Assembly (NCBI RefSeq): GCF_000143825.1
Contig: NZ_CM000961.1
Location: forward strand, 1,943,448-2,007,447
Length of the DNA stretch: 64,000 bases
Source: Corynebacterium genitalium ATCC 33030
GTDB taxonomy: Bacteria; Actinomycetota; Actinomycetes; Mycobacteriales; Mycobacteriaceae
Direction: 5' to 3'
In this document: in pieces, positions 54,188 to 63,081 of the stretch
Numbering within the stretch: the stretch's first letter is position 1
Layout of the letters: the number at the start of each line of letters is the position of its first letter
Program-made: the position numbers and the translations under genes
Notes under the pieces: model-generated
Database searches by the model: none
What the model was told of the DNA's origin: nothing
What the model saw: the letters and a program-made list of their open reading frames with translations, nothing else

Positions 54188-54829
54188 ATGCCTTGGTTCC
54201 GCTTCTATCTCGCCATGCTCATCGCCGCCACAGTCGCGGTGGTCCCGTTCCCCACGCCGCGTTCGCTTATCGACGCCCCATCGACCCCCTCCCCTCGCCC
54301 CACCATCCTGGGTTATGACCGTGCCGCAGACTTCGGCGACTGGGGCATGCAGCCCACCGGGTGCACCACCCGCGAGGCCGTCATGGCCGATGCGTGGGAC
54401 GTCGATTCATGCCGCACCCCTTACCGCCAGTGGGCTCCGTCCGATACGGTGCCTTTCACGGACCCCTACACCGGCGCCCCGCTCGACCCGGCCGACGTGG
54501 AAATCGACCACATTTTCCCGCTGCGCGCCGCCTGGGACATGGGCGCGCACGCGTGGCCGGCGGAGAAGCGCGTCGCCTTCGCCAACGACCCGATCAACCT
54601 CGTGGTCACATCCTCCAAGGCCAACCAGGCGAAGTCCGACATGCTGCCCAGTGAGTGGGTTCCTGACAACCGCCGCGTGCGTTGCGCCTACGGGGAACGT
54701 CTCGCCGCCATTGCGCGCGGCTACGAGCTTCCCCTCCCCCGCGCCGATCTACGTGCTATCCGCCGGCACTGTTCTGGCCTGCAGGGACTCGTGTCAAATG
54801 TAGAAATGCCTGTGCATTCCGTAGAGTGA
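54188..54829 (+). CDS. Secreted HNH (DUF1524/GmrSD-type) nuclease
   Basis: 213 residues with an N-terminal signal or anchor segment (FRFYLAMLIAATVAVVPF). The nuclease core is DVEIDHIFPLRAAWDMGAHAW with FANDPINLVVTSSKANQAKSD, the D-H ... N ... K pattern of secreted HNH nucleases of actinomycetes. TGCTTRE and SCRTPY give a probable disulfide. Likely degrades external DNA. It ends 6 bp before the next ORF. Confidence 0.88.
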   Translation: MPWFRFYLAMLIAATVAVVPFPTPRSLIDAPSTPSPRPTILGYDRAADFGDWGMQPTGCTTREAVMADAWDVDSCRTPYRQWAPSDTVPFTDPYTGAPLDPADVEIDHIFPLRAAWDMGAHAWPAEKRVAFANDPINLVVTSSKANQAKSDMLPSEWVPDNRRVRCAYGERLAAIARGYELPLPRADLRAIRRHCSGLQGLVSNVEMPVHSVE

Positions 54830-54835
54830 GGTGCC

Positions 54836-55318
54836 ATGACCACATTCCTCATTTTCCTGCACGTTGCCGCCGCGATCATTCTCATCGGTCCGGTCATGGT
54901 AGCCACCTCCGCGTTCCCCGGCGCCGCCGCCAAGGCGCAAGCTGGTGGCGAGGAGACCCTCGGACGCGCCTCCATCTACCACCGCATCTCTTCCACCTAC
55001 GGCATGATCTCCCTGCTGGTTCCGTTGCTCGGCGCTGCCGTGCTGGCCTTCGACTGGGATTCCTACCGCTCTAACTACTGGTTCCACACCGCGATCGTGC
55101 TGTCCGTCCTGGCGTGGGGTTTCCTGTTCGGCATGGTGATCCCGCAGCAGCGCAAGATCATGGGTTCCCTCGGCGCCCTCAACCCGGCCGAGGCCGACTC
55201 TCGCGACGTCACCCCGGACTTCGAGTCCTCCCGCGTCAAGGCAGCTGCCGGCGCAGGCATTTTCAACCTGCTGTGGTTCCTGACGCTGATTCTGATGTTC
55301 CTGCCATCCCCGGCTTAA
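54836..55318 (+). CDS. Integral membrane protein, DUF2269-like
   Basis: 160 residues, four helices (about 3-26, 53-73, 84-104, 138-157). The opening FLIFLHVAAAIILIGPVMVATSAFPGA resembles DUF2269 membrane proteins. Function unknown. A bidirectional terminator separates it from the convergent deaD. Confidence 0.75.
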   Translation: MTTFLIFLHVAAAIILIGPVMVATSAFPGAAAKAQAGGEETLGRASIYHRISSTYGMISLLVPLLGAAVLAFDWDSYRSNYWFHTAIVLSVLAWGFLFGMVIPQQRKIMGSLGALNPAEADSRDVTPDFESSRVKAAAGAGIFNLLWFLTLILMFLPSPA

Positions 55319-55346
55319 ACCCCTCTGCCCTCCACGGGCCCAACGC

Positions 55347-55414
55347 AAAACCCAGCTACCAAGAACAAGAGATTCGCTTTTCGACGAATCCTCGCCTCTC
55401 AGTAGCTGGGTTTT
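55347..55414. terminator. Bidirectional terminator between membrane protein and deaD
   Basis: AAAACCCAGCTAC (55347-55359) pairs with GTAGCTGGGTTTT (55402-55414), giving T4 on both strands. A second small hairpin GATTCG/CGAATC lies inside. Confidence 0.85.
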
Positions 55415-55435
55415 CTCATGCCCAGGCGCGCAACC

Positions 55436-57463
55436 TTAGTCGCGCCAGTCGCGCTTGCCCCGGCCACCGCCACGGCCACCGTGGCCGCCGCGCCCCCGGC
55501 CGCGGTCGCGGTCGTCGTCACGCTTGCGGTAGCCGCCGCGTCCACCACGGCCGCCCCTGTCACCACGGTCGCGCGGCGGGGCACCGGTGTCGCGCTGAAT
55601 GTTGATCAGCTGGCCGGAGATGCGGGTGTCGGACAGGCGGTCGAGCACGCTCTTATCCATGTTCTTCGGCAGCTCGACGAGGGTGAAGTCGCCGCCAATG
55701 GTGATGCGGCCGAAGTCGCGGTTGGTCAGACCGCCCTCATTCGCCAGCGCGCCGACGATGGCACCCGGGCGAACATTCTGACGCTTGCCCACGTCTAGGC
55801 GGTAGGTGTCAAAGTTGACGTCGTCGTTGTGGAACCGGCCCTTGCCCCCGCGGTTGCCACGGTCCCGGCCGCGGCCACGATCCCCGCGGTCACGGTCGCG
55901 ACGATCCTCACGGTCGAAGCGCTCGCGCTCGCGGCGGTCGCGCTTGTCCTTCGGGGGCTCCTTCATCAGGAACTCATCACCCTGCTGCTGTGCGGCAAGC
56001 GCGGCGGCGATGTCCTCCATTGGCACGTCGTGGTCGACCGAGTAGCTGCGCACGAGTCCGCGGAAGAGTTCCATTTGGTCGTTTTCGAGGGACTCGGTAA
56101 TGGAGTCGGCGAACTTGTTCATGCGGGAGACATTGACCTCATCCACAGTGGGCAGGTCCATCTCCTCGATCTTCGCGCCGGTGACCTTCTCAATGGAACG
56201 CAGCATGCGGCGCTCACGCGGGGTAACGAACAGCAGCGCTTCACCGGTGCGTCCAGCACGGCCGGTGCGGCCGATGCGGTGGACGTAGCTCTCCGTGTCG
56301 TTCGGGATGTCGTAGTTGAGCACGTGGGAGATTCGCTCCACATCCAGGCCGCGCGCGGCGACGTCGGTGGCCACGAGGATGTCCAAGCGCCCGTCGCGAA
56401 GCATGTCGACGGTACGCTCGCGCTGTTGCTGAGCGATGTCGCCGTTGATCGCAGCCGCGGAGAACCCGCGTGCTCGCAGCTTCTCGGCGATCTCCTCGGT
56501 CTCCTGCTTGGTGCGGACGAAGACGATCATCGCGTCGAACTCAGTCACCTCAAGCACGCGCGTGATGGCGTCGAGCTTGTTGCGGTGCGCGGTGAACAGG
56601 TAGCGCTGGGTGATGTTGGTGTTCGTGCGGGTCTTCGCCTTGACTGTGACCTCTTCAGGGTCGTTCAAGTAGTCATGCGAGATGCGGCGGATCGCGTTCG
56701 GCATCGTCGCGGAGAACAGCGCGACCTGCTTGTCTTCGGGGGTGTCCTCCAGAATGCGCTCCACGTCTTCCTGGAAGCCCATGTTGAGCATCTCGTCTGC
56801 CTCATCCAGCACGAGGAAGCGCAGGTTGGAGATGTCCAGCGAGCCCTTCTCCAGGTGGTCGATGACGCGGCCTGGCGTGCCGACGATGATCTGCGCGCCC
56901 CGGCGCAGGCCCGACAGCTGAATGCCGTAAGCCTGGCCGCCGTAGATCGGCAGAACGGAGATGCCACCGAGGTGGTCCGCGAAGGACTGGAAGGAGTCAG
57001 ACACCTGCAGCGCCAGCTCGCGCGTCGGCGCGAGGATAAGGGCCTGCGGGTAGCGTGCCGACGTATCGATGCGCGCCAGAATCGGCAGCGCAAATGCCGC
57101 CGTCTTACCGGTACCGGTCTGGGCTAGGCCGACAACATCGCGGCCTTCCATCAACAGCGGGATCGTCTCAGCCTGGATCTGCGACGGCGATTCGAAGCCG
57201 ACGCGCTTGATCGCGTCGAGCACCGGCGCTGGGAGCCCAAGGCCGTTGAAGCCCTCGGGCTTGGTCTCGGAAGTCTCGGCGTTCTCGCCGTCCTGGTTCG
57301 GCTCGGAGTTTTCAGCAGAGGTCTCGGCCGGAGCCTCAGCCGGAGTTTCGGTGTTCTCTTCAGTCTGGGTGTTGTGGGTGTCAGGCTGCGTATCAGCCTC
57401 TGTGCCGGCAACCTCGCCGGCGGTGTCGGCCTGGTCCTCGGCCGCGAAGTCATCTGTATTCAT
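55436..57463 (-). CDS. deaD: DEAD-box RNA helicase, DeaD/CsdA type
   Basis: About 675 residues. An acidic N-terminal extension rich in Glu/Thr (1-75) precedes the core: GLAQTGTGKTAAFALP (I), PTRELALQVSD (Ia), VLDEADEMLNMGF (II), FSATMP (III), ATDVAARGLDVERI and YVHRIGRTGRAGRTG (VI). Then comes a DbpA-like RNA-binding domain (YRLDVGKRQNVRPGAIVGAL) and an RGG/RD-rich tail. ATG at 57463 chosen; in-frame TTG/GTG lie just upstream. A TAGGCT -10 (57473-57478) stands 9 nt before it. Confidence 0.93.
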   Translation of the reverse strand: MNTDDFAAEDQADTAGEVAGTEADTQPDTHNTQTEENTETPAEAPAETSAENSEPNQDGENAETSETKPEGFNGLGLPAPVLDAIKRVGFESPSQIQAETIPLLMEGRDVVGLAQTGTGKTAAFALPILARIDTSARYPQALILAPTRELALQVSDSFQSFADHLGGISVLPIYGGQAYGIQLSGLRRGAQIIVGTPGRVIDHLEKGSLDISNLRFLVLDEADEMLNMGFQEDVERILEDTPEDKQVALFSATMPNAIRRISHDYLNDPEEVTVKAKTRTNTNITQRYLFTAHRNKLDAITRVLEVTEFDAMIVFVRTKQETEEIAEKLRARGFSAAAINGDIAQQQRERTVDMLRDGRLDILVATDVAARGLDVERISHVLNYDIPNDTESYVHRIGRTGRAGRTGEALLFVTPRERRMLRSIEKVTGAKIEEMDLPTVDEVNVSRMNKFADSITESLENDQMELFRGLVRSYSVDHDVPMEDIAAALAAQQQGDEFLMKEPPKDKRDRRERERFDREDRRDRDRGDRGRGRDRGNRGGKGRFHNDDVNFDTYRLDVGKRQNVRPGAIVGALANEGGLTNRDFGRITIGGDFTLVELPKNMDKSVLDRLSDTRISGQLINIQRDTGAPPRDRGDRGGRGGRGGYRKRDDDRDRGRGRGGHGGRGGGRGKRDWRD

Positions 57464-57586
57464 CACTGCCAAAGCCTACGTGAACACGCGATCTATAGCT
57501 ATTTGCTGCGCTTTTGCTTTGCTTACCGTGCTCGAGCGCACCGGGCGCACAGTCCCCGCCGACTACTTCGCGCGTAGCGTGGTGTC

Positions 57587-58063
57587 ATGACCGACAGGAA
57601 TAGAAAGCCCATCCCCAAAGTCGCCTACGCCCCCATGCTGGGCCTTGAAACTTATGTCCGGGCACGGGTTGAGAAAGATTTCTCCCACCTTGTCCAACTC
57701 CGCGCGTCTGCGCTCAATCAGTGCGTCTACTGCCTGGCGATGCACCGTCGTGACGCACGCAAAGACGGTTGGTCTAAGGACAAGGTCTCCCAGGCTGAAG
57801 ACTGGACGAACCACCGCGACGTCTTCTCGGACGCAGAACAAGCTGCGCTTGAACTGACTGATGCAGTGACGCAGATCCACGGCGAAGAGTCGGTGCCGGA
57901 CGAGCTGTGGGATCGCGTTGAGGCGCACCACGGCGAGAAGGGCGCGCGCAATCTCCTCATGGCGATTGTCACTATCAACGCGTGGAACCGGATCGGCATC
58001 ACCACTCGGTTGGATCCCCGTAGCCTCGCGAACGTGGATGCATTCGATCTCGGCGAGGAATAG
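57587..58063 (+). CDS. AhpD-like carboxymuconolactone decarboxylase family protein
   Basis: 158 residues. The AhpD motif is SALNQCVYCLAMHRRDAR with redox Cys46, Cys49 and His53, so a thiol peroxidase-type activity is possible. The helical core fits the CMD family. Divergent from deaD. No partner peroxidase is adjacent. Confidence 0.88.
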   Translation: MTDRNRKPIPKVAYAPMLGLETYVRARVEKDFSHLVQLRASALNQCVYCLAMHRRDARKDGWSKDKVSQAEDWTNHRDVFSDAEQAALELTDAVTQIHGEESVPDELWDRVEAHHGEKGARNLLMAIVTINAWNRIGITTRLDPRSLANVDAFDLGEE

Positions 58064-58083
58064 CTGCCGCCGGTAGTGGTGAA

Positions 58084-58743
58084 TCAGGCTTTCCGAGGGC
58101 TGTTCAGGTTCACGGCGCCCTCGGAAAACATCCAGGTTCCTAGGCCGATGAAGATCGATCCGGTGATCATGTCCACCGCGTGTCCGAAGCGTGACAAAAA
58201 ACCGGCGAAAACGTCGACCAAGACCGCGAACCCGGCAGACATGACAAAACCGACCACGAATAGCGTGACGAGAATGATGAACATCCATTCCCATCCCATG
58301 CCCGGTTTAACAAATTGAGCAAAAACCGCGCCAAAGAAGAGAACTGACTTCGGGTTGGACAAATTCGTAGCCAACCCCACCACGAAGGCTCTCTGGGATA
58401 CAGTTGACTGAGCAGCTCCGCTACTAGGCAGATCAGTAGCTATTCCAGACCGCCACGCTTTGAAGCCACTTCGCACTGCACTGAAGCCCATGTACAAAAG
58501 GTAGGCTCCACCCACTAACTGCAGTACCGAAAGCAGATGCGGTGCAGCTTGCATGAGGGCACTCAAACCCAGCAGAGAGGTGGCGATCCAGATCGCGTAA
58601 CCCACCATGATTCCCGTGGCGCACGCGACACCAGCTGCACGTGATTTCACGCTAAACCGGATGATCTGCACGACATCCGGACCGGGTACGGCGACAGCAG
58701 CAACGAAAACCCCCATCAGGGCTAGAAAATCTCCGGTTGTCAC
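58084..58743 (-). CDS. LysE/RhtB-family amino-acid exporter
   Basis: 219 residues with six membrane helices. Opening LALMGVFVAAVAVPGPDVVQIIRFSVKSRAAGVACATGIMVG and the internal ATNLSNPKSVLFFGAVFAQFV are diagnostic of LysE-type translocators. Substrate not predictable. Convergent with the AhpD-like gene (20 bp gap). Confidence 0.9.
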   Translation of the reverse strand: MTTGDFLALMGVFVAAVAVPGPDVVQIIRFSVKSRAAGVACATGIMVGYAIWIATSLLGLSALMQAAPHLLSVLQLVGGAYLLYMGFSAVRSGFKAWRSGIATDLPSSGAAQSTVSQRAFVVGLATNLSNPKSVLFFGAVFAQFVKPGMGWEWMFIILVTLFVVGFVMSAGFAVLVDVFAGFLSRFGHAVDMITGSIFIGLGTWMFSEGAVNLNSPRKA

Positions 58744-58909
58744 AATTCTCCTTCGAAGTATGAGGCACGAATGGGAGCTGTCCTAGTCTCGGATAGCGGA
58801 ACGTCGCTCTGGCCCCGTGGGATGCGGTTTAACGCGAGGAGTTTAGCGCAAACGCAACACCCCATGTGATGGAATGCACCACTTCGGCCCTTTAGCGGCC
58901 GCCATTCAC

Positions 58910-58915
58910 TATCTT
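58910..58915 (+). promoter_or_regulatory. -10 box of lipoprotein pair
   Basis: TATCTT, 7 nt before the ATG at 58923; no ribosome site between. Leaderless start likely. Confidence 0.45.
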
Positions 58916-58922
58916 TAAAAGC

Positions 58923-59402
58923 ATGAATTCACGCAGGTGGCGTTTAGGCGCTCTCATCATCGTTTCCACCGTGTCGCTCGCAGCATGCTCCGCCGAGGAC
59001 ACGAACGCAGCACCGGAAACCGAGGAAGCCACCGTGACAAGTGTGGCCACCGAAACTGCCGGCGAGAGCGCGACCACTCCCGCCGACGAGCGCCCCATCC
59101 CTGACGTGGTCCGCGAGGCCGTCGGCCCGCAATGCGGTGAGGCCACCCGCGACGGCGAGGCATACAACGTCATCGCCATCCAGGGCGGCGAGCGGTGCGA
59201 CGAAGCAATGCAGGCCGTCACTGAGTTCACCTCCGAAGACTCCGAGGCTGTTGAGGAGTCTGAGGACACCTGGCAGGTCTCCAACGACTGGCGCTGCGGC
59301 CGCGGCACTCGCCTCGAGGGCGAACCCGAAGATGCCGAGGAATACACCGTGAACTGCTGGGACGCCGAGACGCGCGTGCTGCTATTACCCAAGCCGGAGT
59401 AA
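58923..59402 (+). CDS. Lipoprotein, first of a tandem paralogous pair
   Basis: 159 residues. Signal peptide with lipobox LAAC (VSLAACSAED), acidic Thr/Ala linker, then a domain CGEATRDGEAYNVIAIQGGE, CDEAMQAVTEF, WRCGRGT, VNCWD. The Cys pattern and the CGE...C-EAM...W-x-C order are shared with the next gene, so the two are paralogs. No family recognised. It is 4 bp upstream of its partner. Confidence 0.8.
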   Translation: MNSRRWRLGALIIVSTVSLAACSAEDTNAAPETEEATVTSVATETAGESATTPADERPIPDVVREAVGPQCGEATRDGEAYNVIAIQGGERCDEAMQAVTEFTSEDSEAVEESEDTWQVSNDWRCGRGTRLEGEPEDAEEYTVNCWDAETRVLLLPKPE

Positions 59403-59406
59403 CCCC

Positions 59407-59961
59407 ATGGCAGCTTCACGACGCATCACCGCACTCCTCATCGCCTCCACCCTCACCCTCGTAGCGTGCGGCAGCGTGGAGCCCATCAAGGAACCGCCGA
59501 TCGTTCAAAGCTCTGAGAGCACGTCGCTTGACGACGCCCCCACCTCCCCCTCCGACACCGTCCCAAGCGAGGAAGAACCCTCCACGTCGGACGAGCCTTC
59601 CGAGGATGAGACCTCCACCGAAGAAGAGCAAACTTCCGCTGCCGGGACGGTCTGCGGCGAGGTGACCAACGCGACGGGCGGGACGTTGAGTGTCGTCGCT
59701 ATGCAGGACGAGTTGACCTGCGAGGAAGCAATGGAAGTCTTCACCGACTACTTCTCTGACTCGCCGTCCGGTATGCCGCCGCAGGGTTCCGGCGCGTTCT
59801 GGACCGCCCCCAACGGATGGGGTTGCAGCGGAAGCGCTTACCTCGTCCCGGGTGATGAGGACATTAAGTCCAACCACTACCCCGCCTGCGGCACGGAAGA
59901 TACGAGGGGCATCGCGTTCGTCGCCGTCGATCCGGAGCGGGTGAGCGAACTTCCTGTTTAA
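59407..59961 (+). CDS. Lipoprotein, second of the tandem pair
   Basis: 184 residues. Lipobox LVAC (LTLVACGSVE), a long Ser/Thr/Glu linker (about 35-75), then CGEVTNATGGTLSVVAMQDE, CEEAMEVFTDY, WGCSGSAYL, YPACGTED, in the same order as the upstream protein. Same operon. The longer linker would place the domain further from the membrane. Confidence 0.8.
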   Translation: MAASRRITALLIASTLTLVACGSVEPIKEPPIVQSSESTSLDDAPTSPSDTVPSEEEPSTSDEPSEDETSTEEEQTSAAGTVCGEVTNATGGTLSVVAMQDELTCEEAMEVFTDYFSDSPSGMPPQGSGAFWTAPNGWGCSGSAYLVPGDEDIKSNHYPACGTEDTRGIAFVAVDPERVSELPV

Positions 59962-60199
59962 CTAGACGACCAGCTAGCTGCTAGTTCGGCAGCCCTGGTG
60001 CAGTGGGCGTCGGTATACGTGCGTTTCACTCCCACGCAAATGAAGATGCCCCCATCAACGGCGGAGCCGATCATTGCCAGCAGCCCGGGAGCCAGAAGCA
60101 CTATCCCAGCTTTTTGCCTCGTGCTCGCCTTTCGTTTACTTTCGAGGTATCTGGCACTGGTAGCTATCTGCTTTTCCAGACGTGTGCTACGTCAACCAT
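59962..60199 (+). other. Gap before mutT
   Basis: Nested palindromic sequence AACTAG...CTAGTT (59960-59986) with CAGCTAGCTG inside could end the lipoprotein transcript. Otherwise nothing supported; short open frames here show no coding signal. Confidence 0.4.
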
Positions 60200-60205
60200 T
60201 ACGAT
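60200..60205 (+). promoter_or_regulatory. -10 box of mutT
   Basis: TACGAT 6 nt before the ATG at 60212; leaderless spacing. It argues against a longer product starting at 60182. Confidence 0.4.
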
Positions 60206-60211
60206 GAATCC

Positions 60212-60625
60212 ATGGCCGAATCCAAGCCCGCAATTGAAGTCACCGGTGCCGTGATCATTCGTAACGGCACCGTCTTCGCCGCCCAGCGCGGCCCAGGCAA
60301 AGCACTCGCTGGCAAGTGGGAGTTCCCCGGCGGCAAAATCGAGCCCGGTGAGCCCCCCGAAGAATCCCTCGCGCGCGAGCTCAAAGAAGAATGGCTTATC
60401 GACGCCACCGTCGGCCCCCACATCACCACCACCAACCACAAGTACGACTTCGGCACCGTTCACTTATCGACGTTTCAATGCGCCCTGACCGGTGACCAAG
60501 AACCCACGCTCACTGAGCACGCTGAATCCCGCTGGGTGCCTATCGACGAGCTCGATTCCCTTGACTGGGCCCCGGCGGATGTGCCGGCGGTGGAGATGAT
60601 TGTTCAAGCTTGGGAACAGCTTTAA
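60212..60625 (+). CDS. mutT: NUDIX (deoxy)nucleoside triphosphate pyrophosphohydrolase, MutT-like
   Basis: 137 residues. The Nudix box is GGKIEPGEPPEESLARELKEEW followed by LID: all acidic and Arg residues are there, but the glycine after EEx is Leu. AAQRGPGKALAGKWEFPGG is the MutT type. Hydrolyses oxidised or non-canonical dNTPs. Its TAA stop is directly followed, in the same frame, by the fragment of a DUF3427 helicase, a junction that looks like the edge of a deletion. Confidence 0.88.
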   Translation: MAESKPAIEVTGAVIIRNGTVFAAQRGPGKALAGKWEFPGGKIEPGEPPEESLARELKEEWLIDATVGPHITTTNHKYDFGTVHLSTFQCALTGDQEPTLTEHAESRWVPIDELDSLDWAPADVPAVEMIVQAWEQL

Positions 60626-60823
60626 ATCAGCAAGGAAAGACTCTTGGCCCAGAACGAAAGCAAGAATCATGGTGGATGGCTAAACGTCCTCCGCTCCCAA
60701 GGCCTTGTTCAGCCGCCTTCCTCACTCGCTGAGAAGGAACAATTTCTTCTGAAACGAGTGAGATCCTTCTTGCATATCTATGACAACGAAAGAGCTCGAG
60801 CTTACATCCATCGGTCAAGTCCC
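60626..60823 (+). pseudogene. DUF3427-type helicase, internal fragment
   Basis: Frame following mutT's stop reads ISKERLLAQNESKNHGGWLN, SLAEKEQFLLKRVRSFLHIYDNERARAY, which resembles the segment after the helicase core of DUF3427 proteins (…W..Lr..gL..P....E..L.kR...LlHvdDpeR...Y). A TTG at 60644 with AAGGA upstream could start a 61-residue peptide, but a gene fragment is the better reading. It is cut by the IS256 element. The ATPase and N-terminal nuclease parts are missing. Confidence 0.6.
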
Positions 60824-60925
60824 GGGTAGTGGTGTGGCCGTTTCTGCTTTCGGCTCGGTATGAAGTTTGGGTTTGGTTAGGCGGTTAGCTGGTGTTGGTC
60901 TGAAGCGTCCTGGTTTTCGTTCCGC

Positions 60926-61388
60926 TTATTGAACGCCCAACGGCTGGGCGTGTGATTGTTGATAGTAGGTGTCTTCCATCTCTTGTGGGGTGATGTATCC
61001 CAATGACTCGTGCAGGCGGTGGTTGTTCCACCAGTGCACCCATCGAAGGGTCGCGATCTCGACTTCCCCAACCGATGCCCACGGCCGGTGGGGATAGATC
61101 AGCTCGGTCTTTCATCAACCGGGCGGTCTGATCACGACCGATGTCCCAGCCGGCGCGCTGCATGGCCTTCCACATCTTGCGTACCCCGTACACGCTGAAG
61201 TTGTCCTTGAAGACTTTCACCAATTCGGGGATAAGCAGCGCGTCTGACAAGCTCCTGGCCGACGGGGCTCGTGTTTTCGCTGCTCGGTAGCCACGAGAGG
61301 TGATAAACCCACATTCTGTCTCTTTCAATGTGCGACAGATGGCCTCGACCCCGAAGCGATCGCGATACGTGTCGATGTATTCGATCAT
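60926..61388 (-). pseudogene. IS3 transposase OrfB, central part deleted
   Basis: The N-terminal part is normal (MIEYIDTYRDRFGVEAICRT ... YGVRKMWKAMQRAGWDIGRDQTARLMK). It then jumps to the last 50 residues, found in another frame: ELIYPHRPWASVGEVEIATL, RWVHWWNNHRLHESLGYITP, ending QPLGVQ at 60926. About 120 residues with the first two DDE acids are gone, so it is inactive. Confidence 0.85.
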
Positions 61389-61702
61389 CTTCTGGTGGGA
61401 CGGTCGAGTTCCGCTGCGAAAAAAGCTGACGCGGTCTTCAAGATCTCATTAGCCCTGCGCAGCTCCTTAATCTCTTTCCGCAGACGCTTCAGTTCCTCGT
61501 CGACCGACTCGCCAGTGCTCCGCTGAACGTCGGGGGACACTTTGACAGGCTTCAACCAGTTGTTGAGCGTGTGCGCCGAGACGCCGAGCTTCTCACCGAT
61601 CTCCTCCGCCGCCGCCCACTTCGAGCACCCCTCAAGCTCAACGAGCTCCTCGGCTAACCGCACCGCCTTGTCCTTGAACTCGTCACTGAACTTCCTAGGC
61701 AT
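61385..61702 (-). CDS. IS3 transposase OrfA
   Basis: 105 residues: HTH_Tnp_1 helix-turn-helix (FSDEFKDKAVRLAEELVELE, WAAAEEIGEKLGVSAHTLNNWL) and a leucine-zipper-like coiled coil (VDEELKRLRKEIKELRRANEILKTASAFFA). Overlaps orfB by 4 nt (ATGA); a T6 run near the end (AGCTTTTTTCGC) may be the frameshift site used to make OrfAB. Intact, but its partner is deleted. Confidence 0.88.
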   Translation of the reverse strand: MPRKFSDEFKDKAVRLAEELVELEGCSKWAAAEEIGEKLGVSAHTLNNWLKPVKVSPDVQRSTGESVDEELKRLRKEIKELRRANEILKTASAFFAAELDRPTRR

Positions 61703-61748
61703 GATCCAATCCTCCTCTAGAAACGATCGGAACTAAACCCAGGACACT

Positions 61749-62970
61749 TCAGTCACCATGATCGTCTCGTGTGCGGTGCATGAGTTGTTTGGTTTGTTCG
61801 AGTGCGGAAAGTGACATGTAGCGTTTCTGTTGGATCCAGTCGTCATGCTGTTCGGCTAGGACCGCGCCGACAAGCCGGATGATGGATTCGCGGTTCGGGA
61901 AGATGCCAACAACGTCGGTGCGCCGGCGGATCTCCCGGTTTAACCGTTCGGTGGGGTTGTTCGACCAGATCTTCGTCCATACCGGTTTCGGGGCTGCGGT
62001 AAACGCCAAGATCTCATCGAGGGATTCTTCCAAGTAGGCCGCCACGGTCGGGAACTTCGGTTCCAGCAGATCGACGACTTCACGGGCTTGTGCCCAGGTG
62101 GATGTGGCATCAGGTTGCTGGAAGATGGTCTGGTACATCGCAGAGACCATCGGCCACTGTGTTTTCGGGACCTTTTCGTAGAGATTCTTCGCGAAGTGGG
62201 TGCGGCAGCGCTGCCAACCGGCAGCGGGCAGGACTTCAGATATGGCGTGTTGGATGCCCTCGTGCGCGTCACTGGTGATTAAGAACACCCCGGTAAGCCC
62301 GCGGGCTTTCAGGTCGGCGAAAAAGCCCTTCCACGACGCATTGGACTCCGTGGTGGCAACATGCATTCCGAGCATTTCCCGGTAGCCGTCGGCGTTGACA
62401 CCGGTGGCGAGCAGGACTGCACATTTCACTACGCGCCCGCCTTCGCGCACTTTGATCGTCAAAGCGTCGCACGACAGATAGGCATACCCGCCGGGATCAA
62501 GGGGCCTGTTGCGGAAATCGGCGACCATATCGTCGAGTTCATCGGCCATGCGCGACACCTGGGATTTCGACAGGTTATTAATCCCCAATGTGGCCACCAG
62601 GTCGTTCATCCTGCGGGTGGAGACACCCTTGAGGTAGCAGGTGGCGATCACGGTCGATAGTGCGCGTTCTGCCCGCGTACGGCGCTCAAGCAGCCAGTCG
62701 GGGAAGAACGCGGGCGTGGCGCAGTTTCGGTACAGCCACATCGATTGTGCCCACACGTGTATCCAGGTCGCGGTGGCGGTAGCCGTTGCGGTGGTTGACG
62801 CACTGCTCAGAGGCGACACCGTAGTCGGCGCCGCAAACGGTGTCAGCTTGGGCAGACAAGATCTGGTTGATAAACCCTTGCAGCATCTGCCGCATCAGAT
62901 CAGGGGATGCTTGAGCCAGCAGATCGTCCAGATAGGTTGTCGGGTCGATAGAATGCGGTGCAGCGGTCAT
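61749..62970 (-). pseudogene. IS256-family transposase, frameshifted and 3'-truncated
   Basis: Reading from the ATG at 62970 (MTAAPHSIDPTTYLDDLLAQ), frame 1 runs to TIDVAVPKLR and then shifts; one extra base lies between about 62708 and 62717, after which FFPDWLLERRTRAERAL continues the protein. DDE residues are in AYLSCDALTIKV, VFLITSDAHEGI and the distal Glu region TERLNREIRRRTDVVGIFPN. The IS3 insertion removes the last six residues. About 407 codons in total. Inactive unless the frameshift is a sequencing error. Confidence 0.85.
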
Positions 62971-63081
62971 CGTCCTGTGCCTTTCGGTGAGATGTGGTAG
63001 TTGAGTCGAAAGGTTAACTAGCGATGGCCGCCCCATCATTAGCTGGGCCCACCATCAGCAAGCGTTACACCACACTAAGGG

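Larger units (their letters stand above)
60901..61751 (-). mobile_element. IS3-family element, internally deleted, nested in IS256
   Basis: 851 bp. Ends: TGAAGCGTCCTGGTTTTCGT at 60901 and, reversed from 61751, TGAAGTGTCCTGGGTTTAGT; 21 of the first 24 bases agree. Flanked by the 3-bp direct repeat GTC (60898-60900, 61752-61754), usual for IS3. Removing it and one GTC restores the IS256 transposase end (…DDHGDQHQLTA). Confidence 0.85.
60824..63080 (-). mobile_element. IS256-family element, interrupted by IS3
   Basis: Imperfect ends: left TAGTGGTGTGGCCGTTTCTG (from 60827) and right, reversed, TAGTGTGGTGTAACGCTTGCTG (to about 63077). Exact limits are uncertain by a few bases and no clear target duplication is seen, which fits a later deletion. 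About 1.4 kb without the nested IS3. Confidence 0.7.

Noticed and set aside
60003..60254. An 83-residue frame upstream of mutT.
   Set aside because: No ribosome site, no similarity recognised, overlaps the mutT promoter and start.
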